From Ampelomyces quisqualis (Eukaryota; Ascomycota; Dothideomycetes; Pleosporales; Phaeosphaeriaceae): a stretch of 64,000 bases of DNA. Numbering within the stretch: position 1 is the stretch's first letter; every line of letters starts with the position of its first letter. The notes under the pieces were generated by a model. The model was not told the origin of the DNA. It did not search any database and worked only from the letters and a program-made list of their open reading frames with translations. A program made the position numbers and the translations under genes. Below, in pieces: positions 47,081 through 58,955 of this stretch. The stretch is from NCBI GenBank assembly GCA_018398575.1, contig JAGTXZ010000018.1:3596001-3660000 (forward strand). The letters run 5' to 3'.

Positions 47081-47674
47081 ATTCTTATGCTGTTAGGTAA
47101 CTAGAAGATATTAAAGATACAACTACAATTTACATGCTTTTGTCTATATATTATTACAGGCGAAAATTAAAGACAACGTAGAGTTGCAGTTGTTTGTTAG
47201 GACATCTCTATCCTAGCACCCTTATTAGGCTCTTTAACAGCAAAGCCTACCTAAGTAGCTGTAACCTTTCTTATACTATATACAATGCATTTCTGTTAGA
47301 CTCTACAAGCAGCAATCTAACGTCTAGATATTAAGATATTCTAACTACAACTTACACAACATTAAGTCCTCTATTATTACTAAGCTTTATTATAGCTTTA
47401 AGAACTTCTATTAACAAGAAGAAGTTACGCGCATTAAACTTATCTACACTAAGATGCTGCTAGCTAGTAACAAAAAGGATACCTACTACGCTAGTAGGCA
47501 CGACTAAGACTTTAAAGGACACTTGTATAAATCAAAACAATAGGCCTGCATTTGTTTGTCTTAGAGACGCTTAGCAGAGAAGAACATACACAAGAGGTAA
47601 CGCGCAATACTTTATAAATCTTGTGTATGGTACATAAGGCAGCAAACACTTTAAATGCATTAATCTCTATAATT

Positions 47675-48078
47675 AGGCTCTTCTAACAACTGGCAGCTAC
47701 AGTTGCGTTGCACTATTAGCAACTGTTGTCTACTAGAGAATACTACTAGTGCTGCACGCTACCTACTACTGCAGTAGGCTCTTTTAACAACTAGCAGCTA
47801 CAGTTGCGTTGCACTGTTAGTAACTGTTGTCTACTAGAGAATACTACTAGTGCTGCACGCGACCTACTACTGCAGCAGGCTCTTCTAACTACTAGCAGCT
47901 ACAGTTGCGTTGCACTATTAGCAACTATTGTTTACTAGAAAATACTGCTAGTGCTGCACGCGACCTACTACTACAGCAGGCTCTTCTAACAACTAGCAGC
48001 TACAGTCGCGTTGCACTGTCTATAACTATTGTCTACTAGAGAGTACTGTTAGCGTTAATTGCGAGCTATCTACTACAA
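47675..48078. repeat. 101-bp tandem repeat, four copies
   Basis: Units start at 47675, 47776, 47877 and 47978 with AGGCTCTT; each contains CAGCTACAGTTGCGTTGCAC. Identity is very high, with mostly single transitions. Confidence 0.9.
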
Positions 48079-48399
48079 TAGGCACCTAGAGCAACTAATT
48101 GGTGCTACAATAATACTAGCATAGGTTTGAGGCTAAGTTTAGATTTTGTTTTATATTAAATGCTATAAGTAGCTACTAGAGTATTAGCATGCGCAAGTGT
48201 ATTGTCTTTACTATATTAGACAGTAGATTGCTTATTGTAAATATATCTAGTTTTTACAGTTATTTTGCTACTACAACATTAAGCCTACATTATTTAGTTT
48301 ATAGATAAGTTAAGGTCTAACGCCTAACTAGCAACACAGTTGTGCCTAGACTATTGCAGAACGTGTTAAGGTTTGCAAACATAAGGCATTATTTCTGTA

Positions 48400-50250
48400 T
48401 TTAACACTACAACAACTTGCTATATAGGCTACTAGAGCCTTTTGCTACTATATGCAACTAAATAATATAACTAATATTCTCTTAACAACGCAAGAATACT
48501 TAGACAGCAATAAAACTAAATACACTAGCTATAACTACGCGCACAATAGGCGTCTGCAATAGAAAACCCTTAAGGCAGCTCTAAATAACTGGTATATAGA
48601 GTTGCAGGCAGCCTGCGTTAATGTTACTAACAACATGATTTGCGAAACTGCACGTTAACTTTGGCAACAGCTGCCTAAATACAACAGCTACAAAATACCA
48701 GAGTTTAATAACAGATAGCTTACTATATATAAACAACAACACAGCGTGCAGTTACATAAACAGTTCGCAAAAATAGTAGGCAACTACAGCAGTATAACAG
48801 TTAAGAACACTAAGCTTATAATAGAAGAGATTTGCAACGTAGTAAGTAGATACGCGCCTAAGAATTTATACAACATAGACAAGGCTAGCATGTACTAGAA
48901 ACACTTGCTCTAATGCACGTTAGCAGACAATCTAGGAGCTGAACTTAGACTAGACAGAGAGCATATAACTAGTGTGCTGTGCACAAACGCAGATGGCTTA
49001 GACTAAGTGCTTCTATAGTTTATAGGATCCTTAAACTACACAACTTGTATAGACAGTAAGAAGAACCCAAACATCTGCGGTCTTGGTTGTGTCTATTGGG
49101 ATAATAATTCTACCTGAATAGACACTAACATTATGCTAGAATAGCTGAAATAGTTTAATAACTGCATAAACAGACAAGTATTGTTACTGATTAACAGGTT
49201 CTTGCCTTATAAACACGCAGTAGCTAAGCTTTAGATAAGCTGCCAATTGCTGCAGAACGTTTGGTATGTACAGTGTTAATATACTGCAGGCTTATTGTAG
49301 CAATAGAGGTTACAATGCTTACTAATACAACAGAGTTATATTCCTGCCTACAGGTAGCACAACATTATACTAACTAATAGACTAAGGCATTACCTGCGCA
49401 TAGAAGGCTAAAGTCTGCGCCTATTTCTTACACTTTGCAGTAGAGAAAAGCATAATAGGCAAACATCTTACCAAGACAATAGATGTTATCTACGCTATTT
49501 GCTAGGGATGTTGCGCGTAGTATAACAAGATAAGAGCTGAGACTATATGCAGTAGCTAGCAGATCTTAACATATCTAAACATGTACTACAGCCTACAGCT
49601 ATATATAGCTAACTTCTAAGAGACCTACTACAAGCTTAACAATTTAGTTAACTAGCTTAAAGACATACGCGTTGTTAACAGTATAGACGTTAGAAGCTTT
49701 ATTAAGTTACCTAAAAAGCGCAATCCTAACTACAAAGATCTAGCCTGCCTCTTAGACTATATTGTTGCGATATACAGCCTAAACAAGATAGAGGAGAACT
49801 GTAAGGTACTGTTGCTCCCTAGACTATTACACTGCAAAGCGACAGACATAATAGATTAACTGTAGGTGTACGTAGGTTAGTAAGAGTTTACTACAAACAA
49901 TAGGCAATATATTAACAAGCTAAGAGCACTGCAACAGGCAACTATAAAATAGATGGCTGCAGAGCTGTAAGACAGACGCTAAAAAGATATACGCAACTAG
50001 GTAGTAAGACTGCGCTAATGCAAACACAAGAATGCTATATACCTAAAATAAGACAACGCTAGGCTGTCTGCAAGCGTAAAAACCAAGAGCAATGTTATAG
50101 TGTAGTTACAGTTAGAAAAGCGTAATAATACTATACTTAACTAGAACAAGAATAGCTATTGCACAAATTATCTTACAGGGCCTGCAATCTCTAGTATTTT
50201 AGCTAGCGCATTAACTAAAATAACTAGACAACATTAGCCTAGCAAACACT
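48400..50250 (+). pseudogene. pogo/Fot1-type DDE transposase remnant
   Basis: One plus-strand frame reads through about 300 codons with stops almost all at expected Trp positions. An HTH/CENP-B-like part (NNWYIELQAACVNVTNNMI, then a LWQQLPKY segment) is followed by a DDE domain: NIDKASMY, LCTNADG with the first Asp, GLGCVYWDNNST, TNIMLE and VLLLINRFLPYKHAV. The second catalytic Asp of the LLLID motif is now Asn (codon 49193..49195), a G-to-A change as RIP makes. The order and spacing are those of the Tc1-mariner/pogo branch (Fot1 in fungi). The frame becomes unclear after about 49.3 kb. Confidence 0.75.
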
Positions 50251-51009
50251 AAAATTAAAGAATAATTACCTAGCACTAACTATATTTAGCTAAAGACTAG
50301 ATTAATAATCTAAAGTAGTAGCACACAATCTATGCAACTAAAAGAGCAGAGTTGTTAAGAAATTATGCACGCACAGTAACATCTAGGCAGAACAGCAGCG
50401 TAGAAAGTTAAGCACCCTAGCATACTAGCACTAAGCAGAGACACTACACTGCAAGACATGTTAACAAGAGACAAGGCTATTATACAAGAATACAAGACAA
50501 TAGACAATAATAGTATTCTTTGTAAGATACTGCGTACTGCACAATTTGCAACATTAGTTGCTAATACTAAGAAAGAACACCTAAACAAAGGAATACTACT
50601 ATATTAACAGCAAACTTGGCGTTAAAAAGGAGAAACTAATCTCTTTACAAATGAATCTATAGAATGTAGGGCAGAATTATTTAGTTAAAAACACAAACGT
50701 CTTAAACTAACGTTAAAATGCATAACAGAAGCAGGCTGCTGTACACTTCCTTGCTAGCCGCAAGCTGCGTACACTGTAGAGATCTGTTAACTACTATCTA
50801 CGCTAATAGCATACAGTCTAGGGCGTTAGATGCACTAACAGATAATACAGAATCACAATAGAACAATATGGTGCAAAGGAACAGAAGGCAACAGACAGCT
50901 TCTTTTGCTAACAGAACTGCAGACGCATAAAAAACTTCTCTATAATTCTACGTAAACTGCTGGACGCTAGCATACAACTTAAACATTCTAACGCAGCCTT
51001 GTTGCGTAA

Positions 51010-51355
51010 CCTGTCTACTGTAATAGCACTAGTAGGTTTGGCTAAGTTTGCCTGCTAGACTAAAGAGAGTGCTACTAACATAATATACAAGAGGTAAGTT
51101 ACTTACATTATAATACAAAAACATAGGAGGTAAGAATTTTGCTTAGTGCTACATAGTGTCCTATAGTACTGTACAGTAGACCTGTCTACTGCAATAGCAC
51201 TAGTAGGTTTGGCTAAGTTTGCTTGCTAGACTAAAGAGAGTACTACTACTACAATATACAAGAGGTAAGTTGCCTACACTATAATATAAAAAACTAGGAA
51301 GTAAGAATTTTGCTTAGTGCTACACAGTGCTATACAGTACTGTACAGTGCTGCAC
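51010..51355. repeat. 171-bp tandem duplication
   Basis: CCTGTCTACTG at 51010 and again at 51181 starts two units, each with GCACTAGTAGGTTTGGCTAA and ending in CAGTACTGTACAGT-like runs. Confidence 0.85.
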
Positions 51356-52699
51356 CAAGAATAACACGCAGTAAGAGGCGCCTCCCCTAGAATACACTTT
51401 TACTTACCTTAAAGACACAACACAACGCGTTAGCGCCAGGTAAGAGGCTATACAATACTAGGATAAAACCCTACTTACTTTTACCTGCACCTATGATTTA
51501 ACCTACTGCTACAACTATATAATGCTGCGTTACTACTATAAACATACTACAACTACACAACAACAATAATAGTGCTGCAACACAAATACACGTAATTTTC
51601 TACGTTACGTTTACTACACTACGCTGTATATTACAACACTGTTACAAGTAAGCACATAACACAAGCACACCTACACACGCTAACTAAGCTGTAGCTATTC
51701 TACTGTCCTTGCACCTGCCTGCACTATTCTTAACTGTTACGCGTAACATATTGTACAATGCGCGCGTTATAGAATTGCAACAACAAGTATAAGTAGCAGC
51801 TACCTTAATTAAATAAATGGTACATAAGCAATGCAAAGACAATAACTACTAACAACGTATTGCAGGCAATTGTAAGAATAGGCTACAATATTAATGTAGC
51901 AGACTAGCGCATATGAGTTAAAGAGATAATAGATTTTATCTGGCACAAGAACACATATAACAAGATTAAACAGGCACACCTGCAGGCTAACTACCTAAAG
52001 ATAATGCGCAGCCTAATAATAGATAAATAGCTTAAGTATACTGCATGCCTCTAACTAACTAACAGTAGCATACTAAGGGAATTCTACAAGGCAACAGCTG
52101 GCGCTATATAGAAGAAGATAATCTTAGAAATTTAAGACTACAGCAACAAAGTCAAAGCTAAATACACAGAAAGATAGCTAACGCCTACAAACTTAGAACT
52201 AGAACGCACGCAGTTAGTATTAGTAGTCTCAAGTTCTTCTGCTGCTTTAGTAACCTAGCTGATAAGCCTTACTACAATAACAACTAAACTGTTACTTAAC
52301 AACGTTAATGTCTATATTATAGACAGCGTACATTGTTAAACTGCCTAGACCTTCCTGCTTTTAAGGCTAATAACAGCTGCACGTTAACAGCAGCTTAAAG
52401 ACAGCAACTTTGAGATAAAGCTACAACATCTCAAATACAGTGCACTTATTAAACACCTATTGCAACCAAAATTTATAGACTAGTACACAGTTAAGACTTT
52501 AAAGATATTTAACGCGTTAGCGCTGCGCCTGATTACTAACAACAATAATCTGGCTGTAACTGTTAACTTACACGTTAAGATAAGAAGCCTTAAGGGCGTT
52601 GCAATTGAATGCTAGACTCTAGTACAAGACAAAGTTAAGCTTAGTAGTAATATAACCTAGAACAGTATACAAATAACAACAGCTAACTACATAATATAG

Positions 52700-55600
52700 T
52701 GCACTTTACTTTAGGCAGCAACAGCGACATTATAAACCTAGTAGGTGCTACTAGAGATAAGAGGCAAAGGCGCCTCTGCTTAGAGCTTAACAACAATACT
52801 AAAGACAACAACTGTAAACAACAAAAGACAACAAGAGCGCTAGCAGACCTAGCCTGCAAACTATTAACAGAACCTAAAGCAAATGGTAGCAAACGCTTTA
52901 ACAGACAGAGCAGGGGCAAGAAGAAGAAGGATAACAGCCTAGACATACGTATTAAGACCCTAACTACTAAAATTAAGCGCCTAGAGGAGCAGAACAACAG
53001 CACTATAAAGAAAGTAGAGGGAAGCAGAGATAAAGATGCTGCGCGAACACAAAACAACGTAACATCTACGCTAATTACTACACCTAGACAGAAACGCAAG
53101 GGTGCTACAAGGAAACAATAGAGGTTGCTAGAGAAAGATGCTTACTCTAGCAGTAAAGAAGAATAAGAAGAGTATAATAAAGGTAACAGGGATAAGGATA
53201 AAGAGCTCTAGTTAGCAAAACAACTTGCGTTAGAAGAAAGGCTGCAGCTCTAAGCCCTACTAAACGCAAGGTAAGTGCACTATAGAGAGCCTGCAACTAT
53301 AATCTACGCAACTAATACGCAAGATAGGACAGCAGATAAACTGCAAGCTTAAATTAGAGTAGTAATAGAACACTGCCAAGAGGACAAATAGTAGAAAGCA
53401 GCTAACTTCTTTAGATCTCTACTAGAAGACTTTAAGGATAACGCGCCTATAATACTACATTTATTATAGGGACTAACAGTCCTATTTACAGCATACTAAC
53501 TAACAGAGGCCTACATACTTTACAAAAAAGAGCTATCTTTAGACAATAGCGGCATATTTAAGAACATAATAGGTATAGGGAAAATAAGATTAGCTGTACT
53601 TATAATAATTATAGGGCATGCGCACTTTAAGAACTAAACTAAAGTGCAAGAAGACTAATTAAAGAATAAAACTAGTTAACATAGGGCTAAAGACAACAGT
53701 TGAGAACAGTGCCCTACAACAGACTAACAGACATTCCTATGTACATGCGAAAAAAACTCTTTGATGCTAAAAGAGCTACAGTTAGCAGCATTTATAGTAA
53801 GCAGATAGGGCTGCGCACTAGCTGTATAGAAGGCTAAAATCATTACTATAGGCCTCTGCAAATCTAAATAGTGCAACCTAAAAGACCCTCTTGCGCTCTG
53901 TATCTGCTTTATAGACAACACTCCTTTACAGAGCATAGGCGCACTAATAGCAGACGAAGAAATAGAGATAAAAATCAATCTGTAAGTTAAACAGCACCTT
54001 GCAGCGTTTAACTAAAACGTCCTACTACGCAAATTTACAAAGGACAGTAAGAAGTATGTAAAGATAGTTCTGTAGTACATCTAAGAACGCTACATGCCAA
54101 AAGTCTACCTAAGTGTAACTGCGCACTGTCTAGCACTATCTACTAGCCAATTTATAATTGTATGCAGCTACACAACATTAGTAAAACGCGTGCTTAACAA
54201 ATACCAAACTATAAGACTTATAACTACACGCAAAATATTATTAAGAGGTAGCAAAGTAAGCGCAACAGACGCCTTTAATATTCCTAGCTACGTAGTAATA
54301 TAAGGACGTATTATCTTCAACAAGTTTTATAACTGCAAATCTAAGAATACTATTATAGGCAACTTGTACAAGACTATTTGAGTCAAGAACTATAGTTATT
54401 AGTAGAAGGCCTAGGCCCTCTTAGGTACACTAATAGAGAAGGGTCTCTACAAGATACTTATTTTTATCTCTCTAGCGCTTAGTAGACTGCAAGACAATAA
54501 GAACTTCTTAAACTAGCACTGTCTTACAGGCAAGAAGGACAACATAGACAGTTCTAAACTATTTACTACTGCTAACCTTGTGTACGCAAGCATTAAGAAA
54601 ATTGTAGATACAAGAGGGACAAGAAAGATGTTAGGCCTAGTTATAGCAAAAAGCTAGGACACCTGCTTATCTAAGGCACAAGAAGGAGTTGAAAACGTAC
54701 TTAATTCTCCTAAGTATATAGCGCTTATAGTGTTAGGAGAGAAGATTGCAGCAAGGTTTATGCTGCATTAAACTCTAGTTACGCAAAACCTATAGGGCTA
54801 GAAGATTTTAGGCATTAAGAGCAACTTCCTAACGTTCTACTAGCTATGCTAAACAAACAACTTCTAATTACTTATAGCTAACATAACAACAAGATGCAAG
54901 ATAGTGCTATAACAAGAAGGGCTAAACAGCGCAAAAGCTAAGAGTGTATGCATATTCAACTGCGCTAAGATACAAAGCATTGTAATATTCCTAATACTAG
55001 CCTAGCTTAAGGCTGCGCTGTTTAAAAGCAAAGAAAGCAAGAAAACTAAGCAGTTTACATTAACGCATATCTAACAGCACTTCTAGCAGCTAGACAAAGG
55101 AATGTTTGCTAACAACCTTAACTTGCTGCTTGTACATAGTGCAAAGTACAAGGCGATTAAGCTAGAAGCCAAGAGGACCTATGTTGAAACTAGACCTAAT
55201 CCTAATTAGAGGGGCCTAGCAGATAATTAAACAGTACTACGCAACGTTTAGGCCAAAATCCTTATTAGCTTATACAAACTATGTGTGCAACTAGTGCTCT
55301 AGATAGGGCTTTAAAAAAAATTTGGCAAAGATGTAGTTCTTTTGCTAAGAGGAGGAATGCTAAAGTCTGAAATAGACGCTGTGTTAGCAAAATAGAGGGA
55401 CCTAGACTTAACATTTATTTTAGTAGTGTTAATAGCGTTTGCAGAAGCTATTACGCTAATTAAGGCGAATAAGGTTATAATTGCAGAGCCTTAAGACAAA
55501 CAGGGCACTTAAGACTAATTTATGTTTAGAGTATATTAACTAGGCTAGCTAGCAGACGTGTGCAAGGGCATTATTCTGTACAACCTAGAAAGTAATTTAG

Positions 55601-55700
55601 AAACAAAAGTTCTAAAGAAGCAGAACGTAAAGACATTGTCGCGCAGTAGTCTGCAAGGTGTAACAACAGAAGAAGGAGAGATTAAGTAAGATTGTAACAA
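52700..55700 (+). pseudogene. SNF2-type helicase/ATPase remnant
   Basis: A plus-strand frame of about 1,000 codons with scattered stops. The N-terminal part (52,699-53,119 open) is Lys/Arg-rich with a coiled coil. SNF2 landmarks follow: motif I as GIFKNIIGIGK (about 53,551-53,583), a motif II position IIFNKFYNCKSKNT (about 54,310-54,350), and the helicase C-terminal block KDVVLLLRGGM, AEAITLIKANKVIIAEP and FMFRVY (55,330-55,530), where R-x-Y-R-L-G-Q is typical. The DExH acids read Asn/Lys, as after G-to-A change. This would be an ATP-driven DNA translocase. The host element of this gene is not known. Confidence 0.68.
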
Positions 55701-56252
55701 GGAAATCTCTATAAAGCTTAAGGGGCTAGTGTAAATTAGGTAAATTAAGTAGTAGAACTGCAGAGTACAGTACACTACTGTGCAAAGCTGTAAGATAAAA
55801 AACGCTTAAGTAGATACGTAGCCTAGTCCTAAGAGCACAAGAATGCAAAAAGTATTGCGAAAGAAGTATATACGTAGACGTAACGCGAAATTAATTTAAA
55901 GCGCAAGGATAGTGTAGATTTGCAGCAAAACCTAAACTAAGTAACAGCGCTATTAAAGGGATTGCCTTAGACTTAAACTACAGTTAGGCACAGTTAAGGA
56001 CAGGCTGCTAACTAGCAACACAGTTGTGCAGACAGTGCAAAGCTATATTAAACACAAGAACTACAAACTATTTTGCAAAAGAGTTCTACAAACTAGGCTG
56101 CTAATAATAGTATGCTAGGCATTGCTGTTGTTGCTTAGCACAGCAGAGCACAGTTAAGAACTGTCTGGTAGCTAGTAGTACAGTCGTGTCAACAGTGTTG
56201 CTAATGTCGCAGATGTTACCAACGTTATGTTTTTCTAACGTAACCTAATAAT

Positions 56253-56960
56253 TAGGTACACCTTCTGTTACTAGCAGAGTTTATATATAATAATGCTAGA
56301 TAGGCTATATTAGAAGTATCTCTATTCTTTACCTGCTATAGGTTCTACCTGCGCCTTAACTATAAGCTAACAGCGCCTACTAAAGTTTCTAGCATTAGAG
56401 AAAGGTTGCAGAAGCTTATATAAACTTAGAACGCTTTGGCTAATTACTAGAGCAAAAGTTTATAATACTAAGAATAATATTATAACAAGAAATACAGGCC
56501 CTAAGAGTTTAAACTAGAGGATATAGTCCTTTTATTAACAAAGCATCTGCGCCTGCGCAGCGCTAGCAAAAAGCTATTACTACGCTAGATAGGCTTCTTT
56601 CTAGTAGATAAGCAAATTGGCTTATAAGCTTTTAGAATCTTACTTCTATTACACATAAAGGTCTACCTTATATTCTATACGTCCTTACTCTAGCTGTTTG
56701 TGCTAAGAGAGGAGGAAGAATTAACCCTACCTAGGCCTGTTAACCTAGATAATAGTAATAAGCTAGGGCAACGCTATAAGGTTAAAGCTGTCCTAGTAAA
56801 GCAGCATAACAGACGTTTAGTAAATTACCTAGTTAAATAAAAAGGCTAGCTACTAGAATATAACAAGTAGGTTAATTAAAAAGATATAGATAAATTACTT
56901 ATAGAAAAGTATAACTAGAGAGAAGATTAATTATTATTACAAATTAATATACAGAAAAAA
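56253..56960 (+). pseudogene. Gypsy integrase C-terminus and chromodomain remnant
   Basis: This continues the integrase interrupted at 37,673: LLAEFIYNNA, then a helical segment and GPKSLN-like motif, then RYKVKAVLVKQHNRRLVNYL, followed by a KG-x-L-L-E-Y motif that fits a chromodomain (56,770-56,900). The chromodomain places the element in the chromoviruses, which target heterochromatin marks (family knowledge). Confidence 0.75.
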
Positions 56961-57059
56961 CAAAAGAAAAAACAAAGGAAAAAAAAAAGAGAAAAAAGAA
57001 AAAAAAACCAGGCGCCTTAGTAGCGCAACGCCAGCGCCTAAGCAGCGTAACTAAGCATA

Positions 57060-58090
57060 AACGCTAGCTTACTCTAGAAAGTTCTTATTATCTAGGTCCT
57101 TAGGGATAAAGAACTTATCTCTACTACCCTCCTTATCCTCCTCTTTAACCTCTTCTATACCTTTCTACTCTTCTATAGTAGCTTTACCTAGATTACCTAC
57201 TAGCTTATAAGTTAACAGCGTAGTAGTAGCGCGTTAAGAGCACTTTAGCTTACCCTTAGTAGTAGAATGCTTAAAAAGAAGCTACCTAGTTAGCTAGGAC
57301 TTAGCTAGGCGTTTCCTAGAGGCCTTAGCCTTAGCCTTAGCCTTAGCCTTAGCCTTACCCTTTCCTTTAAAGAGAGAGGGCGTAGAGGTAGAGCTCTAAG
57401 AAGGAGGAGTTTTATCTTTCTCCTTCTTCTACTCCTTGCGCCCTCTAGAATTAGAGCCCTAGTTACTAGCAGCCTCTTTTAAATTAAGGTTAGAGTTAGA
57501 CTGCGCGTTAGCCTTGCTAAGTAGTAGTAGATTAGCCTAGATAACGTTAGAATAATAGCGCAGCAACTGCAAGAAATAAGAAAAAATAACTTACCTAGGC
57601 CTGTAGGAGATTAAAAATACTCTCTACTATAGTAGAGAGGTAGTTAGTTGCTTTAACCTATAGGATCTAGATCTTATTGCTCTTAGGCTAATAGCAACCT
57701 CTAAACTTTACCTTCTTATAGAGGAAAAGCTTTACTAAGGTAGTCTACTAGCGCAACGCTATCTTCTATGCGTTAATATCTAGGTTTGCTCTAGCCTTAT
57801 TAGTAGCAAAGCGCTACTGCTACTAGTATAGAGTATTCTAGCCTTTAATAAAACTTAGTAGTACTAGAGTGCAGGACTTTTTTTTGTAGGCGTACTTATT
57901 ACACTGTAGGCTGCTAGAGACGTAGTTATACGCTGTGCTATTAATCTTTAGACCTTTAGCATAATATAGGCAAACTAGCTTAGCTAGCTTAATATTAGAG
58001 ACGCTACTGCAGCAGGTAATAGGTGTAGCCTAAACACTAGGTTAGTAATGTTATAATGCTAGCGTTACACTACTTATAGAAACAATAGAG
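57060..58090 (-). pseudogene. Antisense ORF remnant between integrase and 3' LTR
   Basis: The minus strand holds a coherent broken frame. A Ser/Thr/Gln-rich start is followed by a Cys-rich segment (CLYYAKGLKI, QCNKYAYKKKSC), a Trp/Lys-rich middle, a GTAAGT...TTGCAG stretch of only 28 nt resembling an intron, and then a Lys/Ala repeat (GKGKAKAKAKAKASRKR) and an acidic end (EEVKEEDKEG). It is not a standard Gypsy protein and I do not recognise it. The Cys spacing suggests a zinc-binding fold. Confidence 0.5.
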
Positions 58091-58409
58091 GTAGTAGGTA
58101 GTATAGGTGTAGTGCTTATAGTAATTAATGTAAGGGTAATAGAGTTGTAACAGCGTAAAGCTAGGAGATAGTATAGTAGTAATAGTAATATAATTATTAC
58201 TAAGAAAGTAGAAAGGATTAGGTATATAAAGTTCTACTATAATTCTGCTATTACTATAGCTACTAGCTGCCTCTTAGATTTACCTAGAGTTTTAGCCTTA
58301 GCATAACAACAGCTCTTATAACAATAACGTTAGGCATGCGCTAATAAGACCTAATGTTATACAAATTACTAGAATAGTAATTCTAGAAGAAAAAGAATAA
58401 TTGTAAAGA

Positions 58410-58684
58410 TACTATAGCGTAGAGCTATTAGTTGCGTAGTAATACACCTGCGCTATAATAACGCTACTCTAGCGTTCTTATACGTAGGATGCGCACAGCT
58501 GCCTTAGCGTCTTAATAGTACTACGCTAGCGCAGACCTAGTGTATTCTAGTTATAAGAACACGCGTCTAGTTGTATCTAAAAAAGAGCAGTTCTGCACTA
58601 AAGTAGTAGAACAGGAATTAACTTACTTTAACCTGTACTACTATTATTATCCTGTAACTTTACTGCTATATAAACCTCTTATAA
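58410..58684 (+). repeat. 3' LTR of the Gypsy element, first copy
   Basis: Matches the 5' LTR along about 270 bp (for example GTCTTAATAG, ATTAACTTACTT, ATATAAACCTCTTATA). It is directly followed by another copy. Confidence 0.8.
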
Positions 58685-58955
58685 GCATAGAGCTATTAGT
58701 TGCGTAGTAATGCGCTTGCGCTACTATAACGCTACTTTAGCTATTATATGCGTAGAATGCGTATAGCTGCTTTAGCGTCTTAACAGCGCTATACTAGTAT
58801 AGACTTAGTATATTCTAGTTGTAAAGACATACGTCTAGTTGTATTTACAAAAGAGCAGTTCTGCACTAAAGCTGCAGAACAGGAATTAACTTACTTCTAC
58901 CTATACTACTATTGTTATCTTGTAACTTTGCTGCTATATAAACCTCTTATAGTGT
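58684..58955 (+). repeat. Second, tandem 3' LTR copy
   Basis: A further copy of the LTR, joined head to tail to the previous one. It is about as similar to the 5' LTR as the first copy is. Confidence 0.8.

Larger units (their letters stand above)
37674..56252. mobile_element. Nested 18.6-kb insertion in the Gypsy integrase
   Basis: Bounded by AATTA at 37669..37673 and 56253..56257, read as a 5-bp target duplication. Collapsing the two copies puts the integrase back in frame up to the LLAEFIYNNA motif. It has no clear terminal inverted repeats and no LTRs at its ends. It contains a minisatellite at the left end, four other tandem-repeat arrays, pogo-type and SNF2-type coding relics on the plus strand, and a broken coding region on the minus strand (38.2-45 kb). 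It is RIP-mutated, but less than the Gypsy host. It may itself be composite. Confidence 0.7.
33219..58684 (+). mobile_element. Ty3/Gypsy chromovirus-type LTR retrotransposon, split by a large insertion
   Basis: The 5' LTR is at 33219 and the first 3' LTR ends near 58684. The element occupies 33219..37673 and 56253..58684, about 6.9 kb without the insertion, a normal Gypsy length. The order is gag with zinc knuckle, reverse transcriptase, RNase H, integrase and chromodomain, then a polypurine-rich stretch (56,940-57,010), an antisense ORF relic and the LTR. It is heavily RIP-mutated and cannot be active. Confidence 0.85.

Noticed and set aside
47675..48078. CRISPR-like regular array
   Set aside because: The whole 101-bp unit is repeated with no variable spacers, so it is a tandem repeat; the organism is a fungus.
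52683..53099. Minus-strand ORF of 138 codons
   Set aside because: It is the shadow of the plus-strand SNF2 relic; its Leu/Ser-rich composition reflects the reverse of Lys/Asn-rich coding sequence.
37674..56252. Starship giant element
   Set aside because: The left flank has TTAC followed 7 nt later by A, as at some Starship sites, but I found no tyrosine-recombinase captain (DUF3435) on either strand, and the flanking duplication that fits is AATTA rather than TTAC.
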